Assembly: GCF_008016455.1 (NCBI RefSeq)
Contig: NZ_SAXU01000001.1
Coordinates: forward strand, 1,426,001 to 1,490,000
DNA length: 64,000 nt
Direction of reading: 5' to 3'
Source of the DNA: Brachyspira aalborgi
GTDB lineage: Bacteria > Spirochaetota > Brachyspiria > Brachyspirales > Brachyspiraceae
The translations under genes were made by a program, and so were the position numbers. This document shows positions 53,821-62,888 of the stretch, one piece after another. The notes under the pieces are model-generated. The model saw nothing but the letters and a program-made list of their open reading frames with translations. It ran no database searches and was not told the origin of the DNA. Each line of letters opens with the position of its first letter. Within the stretch, counting starts at the first letter, position 1.

Positions 53821-54068
53821 AATTAATACTCCAAATTTAATAATACAAAATAATTATAAATAAATTGTAAAAAATGTCAAAATAGTTATATTTAAAATAG
53901 ATTTAAATCTTATATTTAAGTTTTTATATAATTAATAAACGCGTAATATAATGCTTCTTAAAATAAAATTTGTTTGTATTAGAATACTTTATAAATTCTA
54001 TTTTACAAAGGAAATTTTATTCCCTTATTACTGAAATGTAAAATTTATTCATTTTCTTTATTAGAATA

Positions 54069-55238
54069 TTACTCCAACAACCTAACCTCGCCAGACAATA
54101 ATTTTTGCATAGCTCCTCTCTTCATTTCCTTAATCAATTCTTTTTGCTTTTTCAAATTATCAATTTCTTCATCAAGCAAACTTAAATATCCGCCTATCTT
54201 TTCTTGCTCTTCAATAGTTATATTCGGTATATTTAATTTAATTAAATCTTTAGCATAAACATGTTTTTGAACTCCGCCAACTTGTAAATAATATATTAAA
54301 TCTTGTATATTTTTTAAATAATGATATAAAAATTTTATATTATATCTTTTATTGTCTGTATATATAACATGACAATCGGAAGCCCATATTTTATAATCAT
54401 GAAACCAAACATAGCCAGCAGAACCAGAAGCGCTAATAGTTATACAAGGGAAATTATAATCATATTTATTATGGTAATACGGAGGCGTTTTACCTCCAGC
54501 AATAACGGGAATATCGCCTTCTTCAATTTTACTTTTAGTAATCGATTTGCCTTTTTCTATTTTTATAATATTATTATTTACAAATTCTAATATTTGAGTT
54601 TCTTCCCATTCATCCTCAAAACCTTTAAATCTCGCTTCGGGAATATTTTCGCCTTCTTTACAAGTCAATAATTTTTTAGCAATCCCTCTTTTAAATCTTT
54701 CTTTTTCTTCTATCAATTTAATTGTATTTTCTAAATATGCGTCAATTTTTGAAAGTGCGGATGCAATGCGTTTTTGCTCGTCTAATGGAGGCAATATAAA
54801 TTTACAATCTCCTATATCGCCTAAATTTATTTTTTTAGGAAATGCTACATGTAAAGTTCTATAATATAACTCCTTTTTAAAGTAATTCGATTGTATAGCA
54901 TAATATAAATATTTATTAAAAACTTCTTCGTCTATGTTTGTAAATAAGCATAATGTAACATAATAAGCTAATTTTTCATCTTTATTTAAAATGGCAGGCG
55001 TCCCTATATCTCCTATTCTAGTCATAAATATATCGTTTTTCTTTGCTTTTATTTTATACATTTTATTATAATCTTCTTCAGATATAAATTTATTATTATT
55101 ATATAAATCATTAATATTTTCTACGCTTACAAACTTTATACCTTTACTTGTATATTTTGGCGTTTTATGTATTCCGTCTTGAATTGTGCATACATCTTTT
55201 AATTTTTTTATTTCCCAACCTGCAGGTAATTTATTCAT
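54069..55238 (-). CDS. Orphan type I restriction specificity subunit HsdS
   Basis: 389 residues with the two half-subunit layout: TRD1 (about 1-160, GWEIKKLKDVCTIQDG), a conserved helix (LDEQKRIASALSKIDAYLENTIKL), TRD2 (about 210-340) and a second helix (EEQEKIGGYLSLLDEEIDNL) ending KLLSGEVRLLE. Such subunits direct HsdM/HsdR to a bipartite site. No hsdM or hsdR is in the window, so it depends on subunits elsewhere or is a leftover. It follows the MNT gene by 12 bases on the same strand. Confidence 0.85.
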   Translation of the reverse strand: MNKLPAGWEIKKLKDVCTIQDGIHKTPKYTSKGIKFVSVENINDLYNNNKFISEEDYNKMYKIKAKKNDIFMTRIGDIGTPAILNKDEKLAYYVTLCLFTNIDEEVFNKYLYYAIQSNYFKKELYYRTLHVAFPKKINLGDIGDCKFILPPLDEQKRIASALSKIDAYLENTIKLIEEKERFKRGIAKKLLTCKEGENIPEARFKGFEDEWEETQILEFVNNNIIKIEKGKSITKSKIEEGDIPVIAGGKTPPYYHNKYDYNFPCITISASGSAGYVWFHDYKIWASDCHVIYTDNKRYNIKFLYHYLKNIQDLIYYLQVGGVQKHVYAKDLIKLNIPNITIEEQEKIGGYLSLLDEEIDNLKKQKELIKEMKRGAMQKLLSGEVRLLE

Positions 55239-55250
55239 AATTATTCCTTA

Positions 55251-55565
55251 TTAATATTGATAAATTTCGCCGTTATAAATAATTTCATTTTCATTGTCTA
55301 CGATATTTTTAAACTTATCGCTTATATTATTATAATCTATAATATCCACTCTATAAGGCAAATCGCTTTCTTCAAAAGCGTCTTTTAAAATATTTAAAAA
55401 TTCAAAAGATAATTTTTCGCCAATATCTATGGCTATATCAAAGTCGGAAAATTTTCTATTATTATGTTTGAATCGAGAGCCGAAAGCGTAAACTTTTCCT
55501 TTCTTAATATAAGTCTTTAAAATATTTATTATAATATCGTATTCTTCTGCAGATACTGAAATCAT
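55251..55565 (-). CDS. MNT-type nucleotidyltransferase antitoxin
   Basis: 104 residues with the minimal nucleotidyltransferase signature GSRFKHNNRKFSDFDIAID (GS then SDxD) at about residues 26-44. In HEPN/MNT pairs this protein modifies and silences the HEPN RNase toxin. It overlaps the HEPN gene by 4 bases. Confidence 0.82.
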   Translation of the reverse strand: MISVSAEEYDIIINILKTYIKKGKVYAFGSRFKHNNRKFSDFDIAIDIGEKLSFEFLNILKDAFEESDLPYRVDIIDYNNISDKFKNIVDNENEIIYNGEIYQY

Positions 55566-56002
55566 TGATTATGCTCCTTTAATCTTTTAAGCAAATATTT
55601 TACATAAGAAGGAAATTCCAAAGCCGACTTAAAAACATTTTCCGCTGTTAATTCAGAATAAATATGAGAAGTGCTATTTCTATAATTTTTAAACTCTATC
55701 CATTTTGAAACATTATCTATAAGCAAATGTTCGGCTGCAAGTCTAAATAATTCTTTTTTTGTAATTCCTTGAGCTATGCCATAACTTACATTTTCATTGA
55801 GCCATCTAACAATAAATTTCCAACTTTGTTCAAAAGCAACTTCAAAATTTTGAATAACTCCAGAACGCAAAGTATCGATTAATTTTTTATCGTTTGCTAA
55901 ATGTTCGCTAAAATCGTTATTATTATCAGATATTTTTTTGTAAACTTCTATGGAATTATCTAAAGCAGAAATAGAATTTTCTAAAGCCTCAAGTTCAAGC
56001 AT
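55562..56002 (-). CDS. HEPN-domain toxin (HI0074-type, MNT partner)
   Basis: 146 residues, all helical, with the catalytic RX4H motif RNSTSH at about residues 107-112. HEPN proteins of this pairing are RNases or nucleotidyltransferase substrate-binding subunits. Its stop overlaps the MNT start, the usual toxin-antitoxin coupling. The unit has its own promoter at 56029-56057, and hsdS follows in the same transcript. Confidence 0.8.
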   Translation of the reverse strand: MLELEALENSISALDNSIEVYKKISDNNNDFSEHLANDKKLIDTLRSGVIQNFEVAFEQSWKFIVRWLNENVSYGIAQGITKKELFRLAAEHLLIDNVSKWIEFKNYRNSTSHIYSELTAENVFKSALEFPSYVKYLLKRLKEHNQ

Positions 56003-56028
56003 AATAATTATATTTCCTTTTTGATTTT

Positions 56029-56057
56029 ATTATAAATGAAAATATTTTATTCGTCAA
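56029..56057 (-). promoter_or_regulatory. Promoter of the HEPN/MNT/hsdS unit
   Basis: TTGACG (56052-56057), a 17-base spacer and a perfect TATAAT (56029-56034), about 27 bases before the ATG at 56002. Confidence 0.65.
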
Positions 56058-56109
56058 TAAATAAGTTCGCTTAAAGTCCTTGATATTGATATTAGCTTTT
56101 TATTATTTT

Positions 56110-59100
56110 TTATTCTTCCAACGAAATTAAAACTTCTCTCGGTTTGCTTCCGTTTTCAGGACCTACTATTCCCTGCCTTTCCATTATTTCAATTATTCTT
56201 GCGGCTCGATTATATCCAATTTTTAATCTGCGTTGTAAAAAAGACGCGCTCGCTTTTCCTGTTCTTGTCACAAGTTTAACTGCATCTTCCCATAACTCTT
56301 CGTCAAGTATATTTTCTTCGTCAGAATTTCTATCGTCTCCATCGCTTCCTTCCAAAGCGGCTATTAAACTCTCGTCAAACATAGGCGACATTTCTCCCGA
56401 TAAATAATCGACAACTTTTTTAACCTCGTTATCGGAAACAAAAGCGCCTTGAATTCTCTCGGGCATTTGGCTTCCCGATGCGCAAAATAAAGCGTCTCCT
56501 TTTCCTAAAAGTTGTTCCGCTCCAGACATATCTATTATGATTCTTGAATTAGTTTTATTCGGCACTTGAAAAGCGACTCTTGTAGGCAAATTAGCCTTAA
56601 TAACTCCCGTCACAACATCCGCCGAAGGTCTTTGAGTGGCAATTATCAAATGTATTCCAACCGCTCTACTCATTCCCGCCAAACGCGAAATTAAATCTTC
56701 CACTTCTTTTGAAGCGACAACCATCAAATTGTGAAGTTCGTCTATAACTAAAACTATATAAGGAAATAATTCTAAAGGCTCGCCGTTAAATTCCGTTTCG
56801 CCTTCTTTTATAAGTTGTTTTACTTTTTCGTTATAAGTTTTAACATTTCTAACAAAAAATCTCTCCATTCTTTCGTATCGTTTTTCCATTATATCTACAA
56901 TATATCTCAAAACGATTGTAGCCTTTTTTTCGTCAGAAACTACAGGCGACATTAAATGCGGAATTCCATTATAAATTGAAAGTTCTACTCTCTTTTTATC
57001 TACAAATATAAATTTAAGTTCATCGGGACGGAATTTATACAAAAGCGAAAGAATTATTGTAGACAAACAAACGCTCTTTCCGCTTCCTGTAGTTCCTGCA
57101 ACCAAAAGATGAGGCGCTTCCGACATATCCGAAACTACATTATTTCCGTAAATTCCTTTTCCCAAAACGAATGGAATATCTAATTTAGAATTCCTAAAAT
57201 CCACGCTTTCCAAAACTTCTCTCAAATAAACGGCGTTTCTCACTTTATTCGGTATTTCAATTCCAATAACCGAACGACCGGGAATCGGCGCAATTATTCT
57301 AACGCTCTCTGAAGCCAAAGCCAAAGCTATATTATCCGTAAGATTTGATATTTTTGAAACTCTCGTTCCAGCTGCAAGTTCAAGTTCGTATCTCGTAATA
57401 ACTGGTCCCCGCGAAACTCCCGTAACTTTAGCCTCGATATTAAAATCAAGCAAAGTATTTTCAAGTTGCAATGCGGTTTGTTTTATCGATTCCATCATAG
57501 CGTTATCGTTAATTGGAATCGCTCTATTTAATAAATCAAATGGCGGATGTTTATAATGTTTATCTACATATTTAGCGTCAAAATTAGATTGAATTAAATC
57601 TAAATCATCGCTATGTTTTCTAATTATCGCTTTATGATTATCGTTTATAATATTAACTTTTTTATCGGATTCTATATTTATAAAAGTCGCTAATTCGTTA
57701 TTATTTTCTTTTATCTCTTTAAAATTAGTATTTTCCGCATTATTAAAATTATTAAATGCATTTTTATTTTCGTCTATAAAATGATTATCAATTTCTTTTA
57801 TCTTTACATCTTCTATATAATTATTATCCGTATTGTATAATTCTTCTTCATCCAAATCAAAATCTTCAAGTTTATCATCTGCATTATAATTATTATAATT
57901 TGTAGGTATATGGTCCGCTCTATTATATTCTCGCTTTGAAGCATATCCCATATTAAATTCAAAAGGTCTATCCAAATCGGATGCGGAAACATATTCTTTA
58001 TTATAATTTGGCTCTTTATTTTTATTAACCATATTTCTTAATTTTGAAAGAATATCCTCTTTCTTGCGATTAAGTTCTTCTTTTTTATCAATTTTATTTT
58101 CAAAATTATGTTCTTCTAAATTATAACTTTGCAAATTATCTTCTTCTTTTTTATTTAAGAAATTATTTGAATTATTTTCTTTATATTTTTTTCTTAATAA
58201 ATATTCGCTATAATCGTCCGATATGGTTCTATTGGCTTTAATAAAATTATTTGTTTTGTCGTATCTTGCATATTTTGAATAAATAGAATCTTCATAAATC
58301 GCTCTTTTAAATTCCGATACTCTCGCTCTGTTGATATTAAAGTCTAATTCTAATTCTTCTTCGTCTTTAAAATTATTTAAACTATCGTTTTTATTATTTA
58401 AAGAATAGTTAGATAAAAAATCGTTATTTTTTCTTTCTATATTGTTTTTATAATCGTTACCGAATACCGCTTTTGCCAAAGAAGTTCCTAAATCTTCTTC
58501 CTCGCTTTCCATAGTATTTACATTAAAATTATTATTCTTCAAACCGTTTACAATACTGTCTATTTTTTTATCGTCATTATTATAATCTGAAGATTTTTTT
58601 AAACCGCTAAAAAAACTTTCAAAAGAATTATTTTTTCTTTTTAATTTTTCTCTAAAATCATCTTCATTAAAAGAAAAAGAATTAAAATAATTATTAGATT
58701 GTTTTACTTTTTCTATAAACGGAATAGAGCTAAAACTCATTTCTGAAATTTCTTTTTTATAAAAAATCGGCAAATAATCTTTAGTTTTAAGTTTTTCATT
58801 CTTATTATTATCTGAATTAGTTTTATTTATATTTTCATTTATTATTTTACTTTCAAAATCTTTTATTTTTTTTAAGTCAATTTTTCCTAAAATATTTTTA
58901 AGAGAATTTAAAGAATCGATTATTGAAACTTTAGCAAATATAATAGTTAAAATAATCAATCCCGAAATTACCATTACAAAAGCGCCCGTTTTTCCAAATA
59001 AAGAAATTAAACTTTCTCCTATAACCTTTCCCATCATTCCGCCTTTCTTATAAAAAATACTCTCTCCCAAAGTTATATCGAAAAGAACGCTCAATAATAT

Positions 59101-59418
59101 CATTAAAATAAAAGAGCCTAAAGCCGACAGAGAAATTTTATTTGAAGAATTTTTAAGTATAACGCTAATTCCGACATATATAAAAAATGCGGGAAAAATA
59201 AAAGAAGAATAACCGAAAGCTAAAAACGAATAAACCGAAATATAAGCTCCGAATATTCCAAGTAAATTCTGCGATATATTATCATTTAAAGTTATACTTT
59301 CTTTATTTATACTGAAATACGACAATAATAAAATTCCTGCAAAAAGCAAGCATAAAAAACCAACAACATCGAATATTGAATTTCTATCGTTATAATTATT
59401 TTTATTAAATTTAATCAT
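56110..59418 (-). CDS. ftsK: DNA translocase FtsK/SpoIIIE
   Basis: 1102 residues: about four N-terminal membrane segments (residues 15-170), a long Asn/Lys/Asp-rich linker (about 200-600) that is poorly conserved, then the motor (Walker A GTTGSGKSV, Walker B LVIDELHNL, and IATQRPSADVVTG) and a C-terminal winged-helix gamma domain (RRLKIGYNRAARI) that reads KOPS-type sites. It moves chromosomal DNA through the closing septum. It starts 18 bases after the uppP stop. Length is greater than usual (about 800) because of the linker. Confidence 0.95.
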   Translation of the reverse strand: MIKFNKNNYNDRNSIFDVVGFLCLLFAGILLLSYFSINKESITLNDNISQNLLGIFGAYISVYSFLAFGYSSFIFPAFFIYVGISVILKNSSNKISLSALGSFILMILLSVLFDITLGESIFYKKGGMMGKVIGESLISLFGKTGAFVMVISGLIILTIIFAKVSIIDSLNSLKNILGKIDLKKIKDFESKIINENINKTNSDNNKNEKLKTKDYLPIFYKKEISEMSFSSIPFIEKVKQSNNYFNSFSFNEDDFREKLKRKNNSFESFFSGLKKSSDYNNDDKKIDSIVNGLKNNNFNVNTMESEEEDLGTSLAKAVFGNDYKNNIERKNNDFLSNYSLNNKNDSLNNFKDEEELELDFNINRARVSEFKRAIYEDSIYSKYARYDKTNNFIKANRTISDDYSEYLLRKKYKENNSNNFLNKKEEDNLQSYNLEEHNFENKIDKKEELNRKKEDILSKLRNMVNKNKEPNYNKEYVSASDLDRPFEFNMGYASKREYNRADHIPTNYNNYNADDKLEDFDLDEEELYNTDNNYIEDVKIKEIDNHFIDENKNAFNNFNNAENTNFKEIKENNNELATFINIESDKKVNIINDNHKAIIRKHSDDLDLIQSNFDAKYVDKHYKHPPFDLLNRAIPINDNAMMESIKQTALQLENTLLDFNIEAKVTGVSRGPVITRYELELAAGTRVSKISNLTDNIALALASESVRIIAPIPGRSVIGIEIPNKVRNAVYLREVLESVDFRNSKLDIPFVLGKGIYGNNVVSDMSEAPHLLVAGTTGSGKSVCLSTIILSLLYKFRPDELKFIFVDKKRVELSIYNGIPHLMSPVVSDEKKATIVLRYIVDIMEKRYERMERFFVRNVKTYNEKVKQLIKEGETEFNGEPLELFPYIVLVIDELHNLMVVASKEVEDLISRLAGMSRAVGIHLIIATQRPSADVVTGVIKANLPTRVAFQVPNKTNSRIIIDMSGAEQLLGKGDALFCASGSQMPERIQGAFVSDNEVKKVVDYLSGEMSPMFDESLIAALEGSDGDDRNSDEENILDEELWEDAVKLVTRTGKASASFLQRRLKIGYNRAARIIEIMERQGIVGPENGSKPREVLISLEE

Positions 59419-59436
59419 AAATAAAACTCCATTAAT

Positions 59437-60246
59437 CTAATTAACGGCAACATTTGTAAAATATAAATATACGGCAAACCCTACTATAATGCAGTAAAAA
59501 CCGAAATGAAAAAGTTTCCCTCGTTTCAAAAATAATAATAAAAACTTTAAAGCTATAATTCCAAATACGAAAGAAGTTATTAGTCCAGCAATTGCATAAA
59601 CGATATTAAAATCTTTCAAATCTTTTAACGACAAAAGCAAAGCTCCGAATATTGCAGGCAAAGATATTAAAAAAGAAAATCTCCCTGCAAAATCTCTATT
59701 TAATCCTAAAAATAACGCTACGCTTATAGTCATTCCCGACCTTGAAATTCCAGGAAAAACCGCCAAAGCTTGAGCTATTCCTATCATAAAAACATTATAA
59801 TAAGTAGTTGTAAAAGCGTCTTTTTTTTCGGTTATAGAATCCGTCTTTCTTGTTAATAAAAGTATAGAACCCGTTATTATAAGATTTAATCCTATTCTGT
59901 TTAATGGCAAATTGCTTAAATATTTTTCTAAAAAAAGTCCGACTATAGCTATTGGAATAGACGCTATTATAATCATAATCGCTATTCTAAAATATTCGTT
60001 ATGCTCGCTTGAATATTTGAAATTATTTAATCCTAAAAAAAATCCTTTAATAGTATTTATAATGTCTTTTCTAAAAATTAAACATGTTGCCAAAAAAGTT
60101 CCAAAATGAAGCGCTATTTCAAAAGATAGAATATTATTAGCGTTAAAGTTAAGAAAATATTCCGCTACTCTCAAATGCCCCGAACTTGAAACGGGTAAAA
60201 ATTCCGTTATCGCTTGTATCAATCCTAAAATTATCGGTTTTATCAT
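59437..60246 (-). CDS. uppP: Undecaprenyl-diphosphatase
   Basis: Recycles the C55 lipid carrier used for peptidoglycan and surface polysaccharide. 269 residues with 7-8 membrane segments and both active-site motifs: EFLPVSSSGHLR and GISRSGMT. Upstream of ftsK in the same direction. The 175 bases before it have no gene; a short GC-rich hairpin (TCGCC/GGCGA at 60326-60340) sits there. Confidence 0.93.
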   Translation of the reverse strand: MIKPIILGLIQAITEFLPVSSSGHLRVAEYFLNFNANNILSFEIALHFGTFLATCLIFRKDIINTIKGFFLGLNNFKYSSEHNEYFRIAIMIIIASIPIAIVGLFLEKYLSNLPLNRIGLNLIITGSILLLTRKTDSITEKKDAFTTTYYNVFMIGIAQALAVFPGISRSGMTISVALFLGLNRDFAGRFSFLISLPAIFGALLLSLKDLKDFNIVYAIAGLITSFVFGIIALKFLLLFLKRGKLFHFGFYCIIVGFAVYLYFTNVAVN

Positions 60247-60421
60247 TTAAACTACCCCGCTATATAATTTTTCGGATAATAATAAAAAAAGAGTAGTAAA
60301 AAATTATGTAAACTAAAGCGTGCAGTCGCCGAGTGGGCGAGTTAAACTTCTTAGGCATTGCATCAAACTGAACAAAAGAAAGCAATATATTATAATATAA
60401 CTTTATTTTAATTTAGAATTA

Positions 60422-62603
60422 TTAAATATCTTTATATGGATTTGTAAACTTTTCAAATATTTTTATTACAAATTTACATTTTTCTAATACTTCAGGTGAT
60501 AAATCTTCATCACTTTTATTATGATTTAACTTTTGTATATCTGCAGAAGTATATAATTTGTCAATTTTATATCGTTCAAGAAATTTGTCATAACATTTTG
60601 TAAAATCATTGTTATCTTCAAAAACTATTGAGAATATTTTTTCCAAAAGTCTTCTTGGAAATTCCATTATATCACTTTCAATATTTAATTTTGGGTTATC
60701 TACATATTTTTTTAGTTTATTATAAATTTCTCTTACTTCATTATCAAGTGAAATTTTATTTAAAGTATCTATTTTAGAAGTAAATTTATGTTTGCTCACA
60801 TTTAATATTTTCTTTTTTGAAAAATTTATTCTATTTAATTCTTTATCTATTTTATGCAATATATATTTTTCATGTGATAAAATAAAAATTTGACTTCTTA
60901 TATTTTTATTTTTAACAATTTTATCTAAAATATAATTTATAATTTTATCTTTATTTGTATTATCTAAACTTGTAATTGGGTCGTCTATAATTAGTATAGG
61001 GTATTCCTCTAAATCTTGCGAGGTAGCTAAATAAGAATTTATAAAATAAATTAAAGATATAATTGTTTTCTCGCCCTCGCTTAATTCACTTTTACAATCA
61101 AACCAACAGCCATTACTATCTTGTCTTTGTGTTTTATAATGAGTATCTGAAATTTTTACAAATTTAATATCGCTAAAAAACCAACTATTTAAATCTTCAT
61201 TTAAATTCTTGAAACTTTCGTCAACTTCTTTTAATTCATTTTCAATGCAATTTATTTGTTTTTCCCTTTTTTCCTTACATATTGATATTTTTTCGCTAAA
61301 ATAATCTATTGTTTTATTTTTTTCTTGAAGCCCTAAAAAACTATCTTTTTTTTCAGCTATAAAATGATTTATAATTTTTATAATATTTTCTTCAATAATA
61401 GATTTATATTCTGATTGTTGCTTATTATGGTAATCTATAATATCTTTAATTTTATTTGATTGTAGTATTTCTATAGAACGATTAAAATCATGATTCAATT
61501 CAATATCAATATCATCTCTATTTGGAGATTTAATTTTTTCTTGTATAGTATTTATAATAGTATTATCTAAATAAATATTAAATGTTTCTGTTAAATTAAT
61601 ATATTCTTGTCTTAATTCGTCAATATTAATTCCTTTTTCAAGCATTAATTTTGAATTAATTAAATTTTCATTTAACCATTTTTTAAAGTTATTAACTTCA
61701 TTTTTGACAGATTCAAAAAAATCTGCGTATTCTTCTAATTTTTTTACAAAATTATCATATTCTTTATTAAAATGTTTTTCTAAAGTTTCCCAAAGTTTCA
61801 CTTGTATTATGCTTTGACCACATAAAGGGCATTTATCATTATACTCTTGAGGAGAGTTATTTTTAATTTTTAATGCCGTTCTTGCAAAATTTTCTAATTC
61901 AATATCATTTTTAAATTTTTCAATAGCATAGTTTTCTGGGGTTTCTTTCAATATTTTATTTAGTTCTGAAATATTGAAAGAAACTTTATCAATTAAATTA
62001 AAATTATATATATTTATTTCATTAGGTTTATTATTAATAGTGAGCTTTTTAATTTCATCAAATTCATTACTATCTAATAATTGAGCATTATAAAATTGTA
62101 CATTTTGAATAGAAGCTTTTGTATAACTTTGCGGTGTTTTATAAGCTTGAGGATTAATTTTTTCTAAAACTTCTCTGGTTCTTTTTGCTATGATTATTTT
62201 AAGATTATCAATTTGAATATTAACATTATTTCTATCTTTTTCATTTCTATCTTCAAATATTTTCAGTTTAGCTATTTTTTCTTCTATTTTACTTTTTTTG
62301 TTTTATAATATCTTTAATATTTTCGCCAGCATAAAAACTATTAAAATCGTATTTTTCATCATTGTCAATATATAAAACATTTCTTTTATATCTTTCATTG
62401 TAAATATAAATTTTATATTTTTGTTGTGAGCAATTAAAGTTGTCTAATATATTATTATTAATACTTTGATATAAAAAATCAGCAAAAGAGCTTTTACCAT
62501 GACCATTATAACCAAATATAAGGTTTATATTTTCAAAATTTATATCGCTTATATCCAAGTTGTCAAAACTTTTATAATTAATAAAATTTATAGATTTAAT
62601 CAT
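60422..62603 (-). pseudogene. Frameshifted zinc-hook AAA ATPase (RloC/AAA_13-like)
   Basis: Start at 62603 (MIKSINFINYKSF; AAGGGG upstream). Walker A is GYNGHGKSS. The frame breaks at a run of seven A on the coding strand (62293-62299); with one A fewer it continues without a stop into the open frame ending at 60422, giving about 726 residues. The second part has the zinc-hook motif CPLCG, coiled coil, SEGEKTIISL and Walker B ILIIDDPITSLDN. This matches AAA_13-type defence ATPases such as RloC, which also carry a tRNA-cutting end; an ACNase site is not verified here. Disrupted as written: pseudogene, phase-off, or sequencing slip. Confidence 0.75.
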
Positions 62604-62775
62604 TAGTTTCCCCTTCAATTATTCTAATCTCTTTATCCTCCAAATTATACAACCAATAAACTATTTTATCAATTTCTCCCTCAATTTTAGATACATCCTC
62701 ATTTGAATTTTTACTTCTAACCTTCAAAATCTCATTAACATTATTTATAATTTTATCAACCAATTTTTTCTTTTA
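62596..62775 (-). pseudogene. C-terminal fragment of a restriction-modification enzyme
   Basis: An open frame without start (KKLVDKIINNVNEIL... to EIRIIEGETND, stop at 62596) resembles the last residues of Eco57I/type IIG or HsdM-like proteins, which typically end in a DxLVYxLYGLxxxEIxxVEG pattern; here it reads IDKIVYWLYNLEDKEIRIIEG. Its stop overlaps the next start by 8 bases, so it was probably the 3' end of a gene in the same operon. Confidence 0.5.
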
Positions 62776-62797
62776 TTATCAAAAAAAAGAACTCCCA

Positions 62798-62881
62798 CTA
62801 AACACTAAACTCCAACTCATAACCAATAATAAACTCTATCTCCTCCTCCGTCAAACCACAAAGTGGGCATGTATGCTGATT
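62798..62881 (-). pseudogene. Second restriction-enzyme C-terminal scrap
   Basis: The frame HTCPLCGLTEEEIEFIIGYELEF and a stop near 62798 resemble the ending of type IIG methylase-nucleases (GLTEEEIxFI). It lies just after the DUF2971 gene and has no start. It shows that sequence from at least two R-M genes was recombined here. Confidence 0.4.
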
Positions 62882-62888
62882 TTTAATT

